A stretch of 64,000 nt of DNA, taken from the NCBI GenBank assembly GCA_964416175.1, contig CAYQDF010000002.1, forward strand, positions 18,793 through 82,792, read 5' to 3'. Source of the stretch: CAYQDF01 sp964416175 (GTDB lineage: Bacteria > Chloroflexota > Anaerolineae > Anaerolineales > UBA4823). This document shows, piece by piece, positions 45,014 through 53,227 of the stretch. The notes beneath the pieces are model-generated. The model saw only the letters and a program-made list of their open reading frames with translations, made no database searches and was not told the DNA's origin. A program made the translations under genes and the position numbers. Position 1 is the stretch's first letter. Every line of letters starts with the position of its first letter.

Positions 45014-45051
45014 GAAAAAATTGCGGCTCGAGCGCAGGAGCCTGAGCCGCA
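45014..45051 (-). other. Terminator-like hairpin in the cold-shock gene leader
   Basis: On the minus strand, TGCGGCTC (45051-45044) pairs with GAGCCGCA (45029-45022), followed by ATTTTTT (45020-45014). It lies between the promoter and the gene. It could be a temperature-sensitive attenuator, as long structured leaders of csp mRNAs respond to cold in other bacteria. Confidence 0.6.
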
Positions 45052-45100
45052 GCCTTCTCTGTTTATTCGACGAGAACTATTAGGCAATCTACTAGATTAT

Positions 45101-45129
45101 ATTATAACAGGGAAAGTCGATCCGGTCAA
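45101..45129 (-). promoter_or_regulatory. Promoter of the cold-shock gene
   Basis: On the minus strand TTGACC (45129-45124), a 17-base spacer and a perfect TATAAT (45106-45101). Start near 45094, giving a leader of about 143 bases. No gene lies on the plus strand here. Confidence 0.75.
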
Positions 45130-45206
45130 TGACCAGGGGAAGGCGGAAATGGAATTTCTTTACTATCTCGAGACGCTAATCGGAAGAAGTGAAGAAAGTT
45201 TTCTCC

Positions 45207-46367
45207 TTACTCCTGCCGCTTCAATTGAATCCAGTTCTGGTTCGTGGCCTGGTTGGGGTCGAAGAAGGGGTCGTTGCTCAGGATGTATTCGCCGAGGGCA
45301 TTCCCCCAGGCTTGCTGGTAGCCCGTAGGGAGCTCGACCTGTCCTCCGCTGGCGTCCTGGTAAGCGTCCACGCCGCGCATGGCCTGGCTCCACTGTTCGG
45401 AGATGCGGTCCTGGGAGGCCTGCCGCTCCCAGTACGCTCCAGAGATCATGTCGCCGATCTCGTTTCCCACCTGGCTGATGTGCCGGCTGAGCGCTCCGAT
45501 GTTCTGGATCTGGCGGATGTTGGCGGCCGTGTTCTGCTGAATATTTTGATTTAATAAAGCCAGCCACTGCGGGTTGATCTGCACGGATTTCCATATGGTG
45601 CCAAACAGGTCAGAGGACCCATCCAGTTGGCCCTCTCGGGCGCGGACGGCGTACAGGTATTCGGCCGTCCAGTTGATCATCTCGCTCACCCCCCACATTC
45701 CCGGCACCTGCATGCGGTGATACGTCAGGTTGGCGTGGATCCGTTCTTCGACAGCGCCTTCTTCCAGGAAATAAACCACGTTTACGGTTGCGGTTTCTAC
45801 TTGCTGGGAACCCATTTGCGCATGGGAGGGGTTCGTGGAAGACGGCGTACGCTCTGCGCTGCGGACCTGCAGACCGGGAACATCGCGGAACCGTGGGATC
45901 AGGATCCTCTGGATAAACTGGACGCCGTCCATGGGCTGGACCACCTCGGCCCCAAAATAACGGCTGCCGGGCGGCACAGCCATTTGCGACATCGGATCGG
46001 TGGACCAATAAAACATGTGCGCGGGAAAGGCTTCGAACTGCTCCGGGCCAGCCGGGTTCTTCACGCGGATCGCAGCCACAGCCGGCGAGGCGGGTCGATC
46101 GACGATCCAATACACGCCGCCCTCGACCAGCCAGCCGGTCGGATAAAGAAACCGCAAGGCCGGGATGCCGAACCCCTGCTGGTCGACGACCACGTGCCAG
46201 GAGAAGCGCATCCCTGGCACCAGCTGGACGGTCGACGGGGAATCCGGGGCGCCGGCGATAGGTCGCCGCATCAGGCGGGCGCCGCAGTAAGCGCAGATGA
46301 CCACCTCAGCTGGCGAATCGAGGGGCGCGCCACAGTTCGGACACTTGAGTTCAATATAGGTGCTCAC
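45207..46367 (-). CDS. Zinc-ribbon protein of unknown function
   Basis: 386 residues from GTG 46367. An N-terminal zinc ribbon (LKCPNCGAPLDSPAEVVICAYCGARL, given here as two CxxC pairs near residues 9 and 25) is followed by a beta-rich middle (FGIPALRFLYPTGWLVEG, WIVDRPASPAVAAIRVKNP) and a Gln/Asn-rich helical C-terminus with AYQDASGGQVELPTGYQQAW. The last part resembles proteins that hold a repeated QNI-type helix. I recognise no enzymatic motif. Confidence 0.7.
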   Translation of the reverse strand: MSTYIELKCPNCGAPLDSPAEVVICAYCGARLMRRPIAGAPDSPSTVQLVPGMRFSWHVVVDQQGFGIPALRFLYPTGWLVEGGVYWIVDRPASPAVAAIRVKNPAGPEQFEAFPAHMFYWSTDPMSQMAVPPGSRYFGAEVVQPMDGVQFIQRILIPRFRDVPGLQVRSAERTPSSTNPSHAQMGSQQVETATVNVVYFLEEGAVEERIHANLTYHRMQVPGMWGVSEMINWTAEYLYAVRAREGQLDGSSDLFGTIWKSVQINPQWLALLNQNIQQNTAANIRQIQNIGALSRHISQVGNEIGDMISGAYWERQASQDRISEQWSQAMRGVDAYQDASGGQVELPTGYQQAWGNALGEYILSNDPFFDPNQATNQNWIQLKRQE

Positions 46368-46445
46368 CAGTCAACTTAATTCCAGACGCCCTGAGGGGCG
46401 ATGTTGCATTGACCCTCGAGTCAGAATTCGAATTGAGGTTCTCCG

Positions 46446-47507
46446 CTAGGCAGCCCGCTTCCACTCCTCGGTCTCGAGCACGATGCGGTAGTACGGCGGC
46501 CGCTGAGGGTCGTTGGTGACGTACTCCTCGGAGACGATCACCGTGTTCAGGTTCTCGGAGGGCACTTCGAGGCGCAACCCGCCTGCGCCGCGGTACTTCA
46601 CCTTGCGCGCCAACTGCTGGCTGTAGCTCCGGTCGATCAGGATTTCCCGGGAAGGCAGGCGTGGGCTGACAGCCTGGTCGATCTCCTGCTTGATCTCATC
46701 GGTCAAGGGGAGGCTCTCAAGCCAGGTGTCCAGGTTCAGCCGGCGGGAGGCCACCGCCTGGAGGATGCCCTCCTCGAGAATATCGCTCTGTTCTCCGGTC
46801 AGCCGCTCGCGCACGCGGTTCTCGGCGTTGACCAGGCCGCGGTAGACGATCTCGGTCAGCCGGCGGGAGTCGAGGGCTTCTTCGGCGTCGAGAAAGTTCT
46901 CGCTGAAGAAGCGTGCGATGGACCCGTTCTCGGGGAGGCGCTGCTGCCGGTCAAGCAGGAGCATGTCGAATTCCGGATGGCGCGGTTCCAGCGGTTGGAC
47001 GAAGGCGCACTTCTGCAGGCGTTCGCTGGTGAACGCCTCGGGCAGAGTCTCGAAACTTACGTAGGCTTCCCCGCGCGGGTCTGTCAGGATCACATGGTGG
47101 AAGATCTGGGAGGGGTCAACTTTAAGAATGCCCAGGAAGCGCGTGTAAGGGTAATTCTCGGCCTGGAAAAGGCAGATTGCCAGATCGCCGGAGGTGATCC
47201 GGCGATCCTGCTCCAGGATGCTGAAAAGGTCTTGCGCCAGCTGACGGGATCCCTCCACGAGGGGGAGATCTGCGCGCAGGATCCCGCGGCACACGCCGGA
47301 TGGCTGCTCGGGATTGATATTCCGGAATCGTGCGGCTTTGATACCCGGGTCCCTGAGCGAGGCCAGGATGTGGTGGGAGAAATAATCGACCAGCGCCTGG
47401 TTGCCGTCAAGCGGAACGGCAACGCTGGACAGCACCAGACCCTGGCCCTGCGGGTCGAGGATATGGATGATCAGTTCACGGATGGTGATGTTGGTTGCAT
47501 CTCGCAT
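46446..47507 (-). CDS. Nucleoid-associated protein (NdpA/YejK family)
   Basis: 353 residues. It resembles the 37-kDa nucleoid-associated family: ITIRELIIHILDPQGQGLVL at the start, LAICLFQAENYPYTRFLGIL near residue 120, and a C-terminal KVKYRGAGGLRLEVPSEN. ATG 47507 has GGAGGG at a good distance; ATG 47534 is possible. Its exact role is unknown in E. coli too. The match is by pattern, not proven by alignment. Confidence 0.72.
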   Translation of the reverse strand: MRDATNITIRELIIHILDPQGQGLVLSSVAVPLDGNQALVDYFSHHILASLRDPGIKAARFRNINPEQPSGVCRGILRADLPLVEGSRQLAQDLFSILEQDRRITSGDLAICLFQAENYPYTRFLGILKVDPSQIFHHVILTDPRGEAYVSFETLPEAFTSERLQKCAFVQPLEPRHPEFDMLLLDRQQRLPENGSIARFFSENFLDAEEALDSRRLTEIVYRGLVNAENRVRERLTGEQSDILEEGILQAVASRRLNLDTWLESLPLTDEIKQEIDQAVSPRLPSREILIDRSYSQQLARKVKYRGAGGLRLEVPSENLNTVIVSEEYVTNDPQRPPYYRIVLETEEWKRAA

Positions 47508-47738
47508 GGGGCCCTCCGGGTTTGCTCCAGGCATCTGCAAATCCTCAGCTGCCGGGAGCGGGAAATATTAGGTTTATCTGAAGGAAATAGGATTACAATG
47601 CCGGTCGCTGCGGCGGGGAAACCGTGGAGATAAATATACCCGTGATCGTCTCCAGCGGCAAGTGCAGGCGAGATTTTTAAGGTTTATCGGCTCATCCCGA
47701 AGGCAAGGGATGAGCCGAGATCCCGTCACTCGAACTGG

Positions 47739-48209
47739 CTATGGAGCGGAGATCGTGCCCACCTCTTCTCCGTTCAGCCGGACAGTGTACTCCCCGCTCG
47801 CGAAGCTCCCCAGGGGGATATTGATGTCGAGGCCTTCCAGGACCTGGATGCACACCACATCGGATTCGAGCACGGTGTAGACTTCGACGTCGATGCGGTT
47901 TTGGTCGTCCGGTTCAGATACCACAACCCGCAGCTGCTGGCATGGGTTGCCCTTCCAGCCCTCGATGTGCAGCACAAATTGCGGGGGGAAGCTCTCCAGG
48001 GTCAAGAGGTCTGTCTTCTTGACGTCGACCTCTGCGCGCGTCAGGTCCGCGTCGCCGGGCTGCGGCGCCCAGTCCTCCACGGGAGGAGTTCCCTGGTCGG
48101 CATCATCAGACGACTTCGGTATATCGGGTCCGCCGGTCTCAACGGCAGGAGCGCAGGCGGTTAAGAACAGGATGCCGACGGAAAAGATGGTCAAGATTTT
48201 TCGAGACAT
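47739..48209 (-). CDS. Secreted lipoprotein of unknown function
   Basis: 156 residues. Signal peptide with lipobox (ILTIFSVGILFLTACAP), an acidic low-complexity linker, then a small beta-rich domain (LLTLESFPPQFVLHIEGW, IDVEVYTVLESDVVCIQVLE) with two cysteines that may form a disulfide. GGAGGAAACC precedes the ATG. The family seems to be lineage-specific; no function known. Confidence 0.75.
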   Translation of the reverse strand: MSRKILTIFSVGILFLTACAPAVETGGPDIPKSSDDADQGTPPVEDWAPQPGDADLTRAEVDVKKTDLLTLESFPPQFVLHIEGWKGNPCQQLRVVVSEPDDQNRIDVEVYTVLESDVVCIQVLEGLDINIPLGSFASGEYTVRLNGEEVGTISAP

Positions 48210-48384
48210 GGTTTCCTCCAGATTGTCGTTTCCTAGTTTAGACGAACCGGAAGTCAGAAAGGTTCCTGACGTTCTCCAATTAACAACTCTCCTGGATCTA
48301 TCGGTTTTATGCGATAATAGAGTAATATTACCTTGTTCGGTTGATTTCCGACAAGCAGATGGTATCCCTTTGCAGGAGGATAAA

Positions 48385-48675
48385 ATGCCAGCTTATGTTA
48401 CTTTATTCAATTGGACCGAGCAGGGCGTCCGCAACGTCAAGGAGACTGCCAAACGCGCCCAGGCTGCACGCCAGGCGTGGGAGGCGGCCGGAGGGCGCCT
48501 GATCGGGATCTGGTGGACCTTCGGGCAATACGACGGTGTCGTCATTCACGAGGCGCCGGATGACAAGACGGCGAACCAGCTGCTCCTGAAGACCGCCTTG
48601 CAGGGCAACATTCGCACGACAACCCTGCGCGCCTTTGGCGAGGAGGAAATCGAAGGGATCCTTCAAGGGCTATAG
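48385..48675 (+). CDS. GYD domain protein
   Basis: 96-residue alpha/beta protein of the GYD family (dimeric ferredoxin-like fold). Seen: YVTLFNWTEQGVRNVKET, IGIWWTFGQYDGVVIHEAPD, and a C-terminal amphipathic helix. GCAGGAGGA precedes ATG 48385. Function unknown throughout the family. A -10-like GATAAT lies 68-73 bases upstream. Confidence 0.85.
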   Translation: MPAYVTLFNWTEQGVRNVKETAKRAQAARQAWEAAGGRLIGIWWTFGQYDGVVIHEAPDDKTANQLLLKTALQGNIRTTTLRAFGEEEIEGILQGL

Positions 48676-48912
48676 TGCGATCTGTAAGGCAGTTGCGCCC
48701 AGTGTGTTAAAAAGCCTTCATCTGCCGGTCTAGAGGCGGCTTGCTGGAGGAGTGGCGGGGGCATCCAGCGAACGCGCCCGCTTTCAGGGATCCGTTCCGC
48801 AGGTACGGAAGTGAGATCCTCTTCAATTGCGTTACTGGGATTTGAGAAGCAGATTGCAAACTTCGGTCTTCAAGACCAAGATCGTGAAGCAAGCACAAAG
48901 GGCTTTAGAGCC

Positions 48913-51447
48913 TCAATCTACAGTGCCGGTTCCGATCCGCCGCTGGAAAGAAGACCTCCCGCCGCCAACGATGCGTGGTCTTTCTTCCGGAATCTTCTCT
49001 TCTCTGATGATCACCATGAGCGCCATGTCGTCCACCTGAGGCTCAGCGCCGGCAAATGAGAATATATTCGCCAGGAGCGTTTCCTGCACCGCCCTGGCGG
49101 GTTCCCCCAATTGGGCCTGGACGACAGCCTGCAAACGATTGGTCCCGAAGAACTCGCCGTTCGGATTGCGAGCATCGTACAGCCCATCGGTGTAGAGCAG
49201 GAGCAGGTTGTCTGGTTGGATGGTCACTGATCCGGCCTGCCAGGACGAATCCTCCGCGATCCCCAGCGGCCGCCCAGATCCGGGGATTTCTGCAGGCTCC
49301 TTCCCGGGGCTGAAAAGACAGGGCGGTGGGTGACCGGCGTTAGCATAGATCAGCTCGCCGGTGTTCGGATCGAGCACGCCGTAGAAAAAGGTCACGAACT
49401 GCCCGGTGTTGATGTCTTCCAGGATGCGCCGGTTCGTCACCTCGAGCAGGAGCTCGGGATTCCGGGGATAACTGGGTGCATAGGTGCGGACCAGAGTCCT
49501 GGTGAGGGCCATCAGCAGCGCGGCGCCGAGTCCCTTGTCGACCACATCTGCCATGACCAGGCCCAGACGCCCCCCGGCCAGGGGGACGAAATCGTAGAAA
49601 TCGCCGGAGGTCTCGCGGGCGGGCCGCCAGGCTGTGGTGATCTGCCAGCCGGGCACTGCCGGCGGGGCGATCGGCAGCAGGCTGGCCTGCACCCGCCCGG
49701 CGAGGGCCAATTCCTGGCGGCGCATGGTGACAGTATGCAAGGCGCGCGCGGCCTGATTGAGGAAACCTGCCATGTGCAGATCCCGCTCGCGCTGTTCCGA
49801 GAACGACTCACCTGAAAGTTCTTCATAGATGGTTGCCACACCGATCGGGCGGTCCCCTGGGAGGAGGAGGGGAATGGCGCGCACGACGCGCCCCTCAGCC
49901 TCCTGCCCTCTGAGAGGGACCTTGTAGCGGTAAGCCCTTGCCTCCAGGCGATCGGCTGAGACAGGAATGTAGGCATCTGGTTCCGCTGCCAGATCCGATT
50001 GATCTGGTCCGGGCAGCTTTAAGCTGTACTGCGCAGGACCGATCAGGCGCAGGTGTTCCTCTACCTGCCCGTCCGCGGGACTGCTTGCCGGCCTGACCTG
50101 TCTGGGCGCGGCCTGGGTCGTGTGCAGCCAGATCCGCGATTCCGCCACGCGAAATCCAGCCGCCAGGCCGCGGCGCAGAAAGTGAACTGCCTGCCCCAGG
50201 TTCTCTGCCGCGTAGATTGAATTGATGGTCGCGGGGAGCAGGTCAGCGTGAGACGTGTGATCTCCCTGGCGGATGCTGGCTTCCAAGTAATCGATGGCCG
50301 AGTCCCAGCGGCCGGCCATGGCGAGAACGCGGCCGACCCGGCCCGGGTTGAAGTGGCTCGACAAAAACTCGCGGTAGATGTTGTTCTGCAGGCGGTACAC
50401 ATCTCCGGGGCAGTTCTCCACGACGCCGGTGAGGTAAAGGGGGTCGAGGTCCGGGGAAAGCGGCAGGGGGAGACCGGCGCGCGGCACGAGCTCCTCTTCG
50501 AGCAGGCGCAGGATGCAGTGCAGCAGGTCAGGGTCGTCCTCGATCAGGCGGATGGCTTCGACCAGAGGGGCGTACTGGTAGACCTCCTGGCGCAGGAAGC
50601 GCCGCGTGATGCGGTCGACCTCGCGGGCGCGCAGATAGCCGTTCCTCCGGGCGCGCAGCAGCTCCGCACAGCGCTGGCTGATGCGGTGGATGAGGAAGAC
50701 GTCGCCGCGCGTCGCCTGGAGCAGTCTGTCCAGCGCGGGGCGGGTGGCGCTGATCCCATATTCCACCAGCAGGTCAGCGATCAGCGCCCGGCTATCCGAC
50801 TCGGAAAGATCGCCGATAAAGACGCGCCGGGCGATGCCGCGGAAGGGGGAGGATTCACCCACTGCCAGGGTCGCCAGGCTCAGAGCTCCGGAGACCACCA
50901 CCGTCAGGCGCTGCTCGAGGTTCTGCTGGTCCATGTAAGCCGCGCGCAGGGAGGTCAGCAACGCCTGCACCAGATCGGTGGGGAGGGCTTCCAGTGGGTC
51001 GATGATCAGCACCAGATCGTGACTGGCAACTTCCAGGCAGTCAGTGAGGAAAGCGCGGAAGGCGGCGCTGCTGGCGTGCTTCTCTTCTGGGAGCGGAAAG
51101 ACCCTGCCGGTCTGTTCAGCGAACCGTTCGGCGGTCAGCCGCATGAGACCGGCGAAGAATGCCTGTTGGGTGGTGGCGCGCATCTCGAGCAGGTCGAGAT
51201 AGGCGCAGGTCCAGCCGAGCAATTTACCAAGATCTCCCGCGAGATAGCGCAGGAGGATCGTCTTCCCGGAAAGCCGTGGACCCAGCAAGGCGCAGTAGAC
51301 CCCTTCTTCGACGCACTGCACGATCTGTTCGACCGCTTCCCGGTGGTAACGGGCGGTGGCGGGGACGTCTACCCCTGTGACAGGCGATACTGCGGGAACC
51401 CGCTCTTGTCCCGGGCCTGGGTCGGCGGGGGTCTTACGCCTGCTCAT
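48913..51447 (-). CDS. AAA ATPase-SpoIIE phosphatase fusion
   Basis: 844 residues: an AAA/ORC-type ATPase (Walker A GPRLSGKTILLRYLAG near residue 56, DLVLIIDPLEALP as Walker B), a winged-helix and TPR-like linker, a GAF-like segment (about 480-560) and a PP2C/SpoIIE Ser/Thr phosphatase (ETSGDFYDFVPLAGG near 615, GLVMADVVDKGLGAALLM, YTDGLYDARNPNGEF). The metal-binding Asp residues are kept. Such phosphatases act on anti-sigma factor antagonists. It overlaps the upstream AAA gene by 14 bases. Confidence 0.87.
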   Translation of the reverse strand: MSRRKTPADPGPGQERVPAVSPVTGVDVPATARYHREAVEQIVQCVEEGVYCALLGPRLSGKTILLRYLAGDLGKLLGWTCAYLDLLEMRATTQQAFFAGLMRLTAERFAEQTGRVFPLPEEKHASSAAFRAFLTDCLEVASHDLVLIIDPLEALPTDLVQALLTSLRAAYMDQQNLEQRLTVVVSGALSLATLAVGESSPFRGIARRVFIGDLSESDSRALIADLLVEYGISATRPALDRLLQATRGDVFLIHRISQRCAELLRARRNGYLRAREVDRITRRFLRQEVYQYAPLVEAIRLIEDDPDLLHCILRLLEEELVPRAGLPLPLSPDLDPLYLTGVVENCPGDVYRLQNNIYREFLSSHFNPGRVGRVLAMAGRWDSAIDYLEASIRQGDHTSHADLLPATINSIYAAENLGQAVHFLRRGLAAGFRVAESRIWLHTTQAAPRQVRPASSPADGQVEEHLRLIGPAQYSLKLPGPDQSDLAAEPDAYIPVSADRLEARAYRYKVPLRGQEAEGRVVRAIPLLLPGDRPIGVATIYEELSGESFSEQRERDLHMAGFLNQAARALHTVTMRRQELALAGRVQASLLPIAPPAVPGWQITTAWRPARETSGDFYDFVPLAGGRLGLVMADVVDKGLGAALLMALTRTLVRTYAPSYPRNPELLLEVTNRRILEDINTGQFVTFFYGVLDPNTGELIYANAGHPPPCLFSPGKEPAEIPGSGRPLGIAEDSSWQAGSVTIQPDNLLLLYTDGLYDARNPNGEFFGTNRLQAVVQAQLGEPARAVQETLLANIFSFAGAEPQVDDMALMVIIREEKIPEERPRIVGGGRSSFQRRIGTGTVD

Positions 51448-52975
51448 AGCCTTCCTCTTTTACCTTGCGGAACAGGTATCGGAGATCGTAGGTCTGTTTC
51501 AACACCTTCGTGAATACCGGTGAAGTGAAGTAATATTCCCAGCCCTTGCGGTGCATAACACCGGCCAGGGTGAGGACATTGCAGGCTTCGTCGATCGCTT
51601 TTTGGGGGAGGAGCAGCCCGCTCTTGACGAGCAGGTTGTCGATCTGCTCCTGGGTATACCCACACGAACCGGCGTCGTCTGCGGAGAGGAGCAGGGCGTA
51701 GACGAGGGCTTTCTCCCGGTTTTCTGTGTTCTGCATGAAGGAGGTCAGCAGATGGCTGCTGAACCCCTCGTCGGCATACACGTCGATCAGGCTTTCCGGA
51801 GAGATCTCGCGCCCTCCGGTCTGGTCCAATTTGCGCAGGAGGATCAGGCAGTAATATTGGATCAGGTTTGGGTGCCCGGCAGTCTCCTCGTAAATGCGGT
51901 TCACGACTTCTTCCTCATTGCGGATGCGGACGCGCAGGTTCTCCATGGGCGTCACGATCAGCTGGCGGGCTTGTTGGCGGGTGAACTCGCTCAGGCGGAT
52001 CTCCTGGGTGAAGTTGTAGAACGGGGAATCGAGCATGTACTGCTCGCGCATCGCCTCGCGGAAGCCGGCGATGATGTACTGGCACGCGCCCTTGTTGGAA
52101 GAGGCGCGGAGCATGCGGAAGAGCTCCCAGTCGCCGCGCTGCATGATGACCAGGTTGTCGATCTCGTCCAGCAGGAAGACGATCTTGGACTTGAGCTGCT
52201 TGCTCATCCGCTCCAGGAAGTTGGGGAAGAAGAAGACATATTTTTGCATCTCGAGGCGGGGCAGCTCGCGCGGGTTCAGCTTGCGCACCACTTCTCGGAT
52301 GTAATCGTCGGTCGAAAGCAGATCGCTGCATTCCAGGTACACGACTTTTTCCTGGAGAGGGGTATCCAGCGGCAGGCGGGAGCTGGCTTCCCGTTCGAGC
52401 AGGAGCCTCTCAATCTCGCGCAGCAGGGAGGTTTTCCCAATGCGCCGGATCCCGAGGATGGCGTGGTTCGTGTCCGGGTTGGAGAGGATCCGGGCGATCT
52501 CGTGCTCCCGGCCGAAGAAACGGCTGCCGGTGACCGGGGCGCGCGTCTCGTAAGGGGAGAGGAACGAGATCGGCACCTGGGCGGAGATGAGATCGAGCAG
52601 CTCGCCGCTTGGGCGGCGGGATTGGGTGACCGCTTTTTGTTCTTCCGCGCCGATCAGCACCAGGTTGTGGTCCAGGCCAGCCCTGTGGCGGAAGAGTGGT
52701 GCGCTGTTGCCGTCGAACAGCACCAGCACGATCTGCCTGTTCAGGTTTCGCTCACGGAGCACGTCTCCCATGCTTTGCATGACGTGCTGGGAGGGGACGT
52801 TGTCCAGGTCTTTCGTCTTCACCCATATGACCGTCGTGCGGTTGGACAGGCGCAGCTTCCAGGATGAGAGGTCAATGGTGAACAGCTCATAGCCCAGGCT
52901 GGGCTTGGCTTCACGCACCGTATAGCCCAGTTCTTCATGGAACAGGCGCAGCAGACGCGGCCAGTCTTTTTGCAT
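51434..52975 (-). CDS. AAA ATPase with an N-terminal nuclease-like or sensor domain
   Basis: 513 residues. The first 130 residues (IDLSSWKLRLSNRTTVIWVK, LNRQIVLVLFDG) form an alpha/beta domain that looks like the restriction-endonuclease fold but without a clear catalytic motif. The AAA domain has Walker A ILGIRRIGKTSLLREIE near 178 and Walker B KIVFLLDEIDNLVIMQRG near 275, then a winged-helix end. It overlaps the AAA-SpoIIE gene by 14 bases, so both are coupled and may act as a sensor pair. Confidence 0.8.
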   Translation of the reverse strand: MQKDWPRLLRLFHEELGYTVREAKPSLGYELFTIDLSSWKLRLSNRTTVIWVKTKDLDNVPSQHVMQSMGDVLRERNLNRQIVLVLFDGNSAPLFRHRAGLDHNLVLIGAEEQKAVTQSRRPSGELLDLISAQVPISFLSPYETRAPVTGSRFFGREHEIARILSNPDTNHAILGIRRIGKTSLLREIERLLLEREASSRLPLDTPLQEKVVYLECSDLLSTDDYIREVVRKLNPRELPRLEMQKYVFFFPNFLERMSKQLKSKIVFLLDEIDNLVIMQRGDWELFRMLRASSNKGACQYIIAGFREAMREQYMLDSPFYNFTQEIRLSEFTRQQARQLIVTPMENLRVRIRNEEEVVNRIYEETAGHPNLIQYYCLILLRKLDQTGGREISPESLIDVYADEGFSSHLLTSFMQNTENREKALVYALLLSADDAGSCGYTQEQIDNLLVKSGLLLPQKAIDEACNVLTLAGVMHRKGWEYYFTSPVFTKVLKQTYDLRYLFRKVKEEGYEQA

Positions 52976-53156
52976 AAGGAGAATTATAAGCTAAGGTGGC
53001 GCAATCCGAGCTGTGCCCTCTGTTTCAGCTAATGCGATAATTCGTTGCATAGGAGTTGGCGATTTTCAAGTCTTATGCGGAATTATGCAGGTCCCAAAGG
53101 GGAGTTGGATGTCGATAAAGCCTGGTTGCTGAACGCAAAGCATTGGGACAGGAAAA

Positions 53157-53190
53157 GACTTCGGAAGTTTGCTCGCAAACTTCCGAAGTC
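53157..53190 (-). terminator. Strong rho-independent terminator
   Basis: A perfect 15-base stem (53157-53171 with 53176-53190) closes a 4-base loop. On the minus strand it is followed by TTTTCC, 38 bases after the stop of the secreted protein gene. Confidence 0.85.
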
Positions 53191-53227
53191 TGGTTTGTTG
53201 ATTGTCTCAGGGATCAAACGGGAAGGG

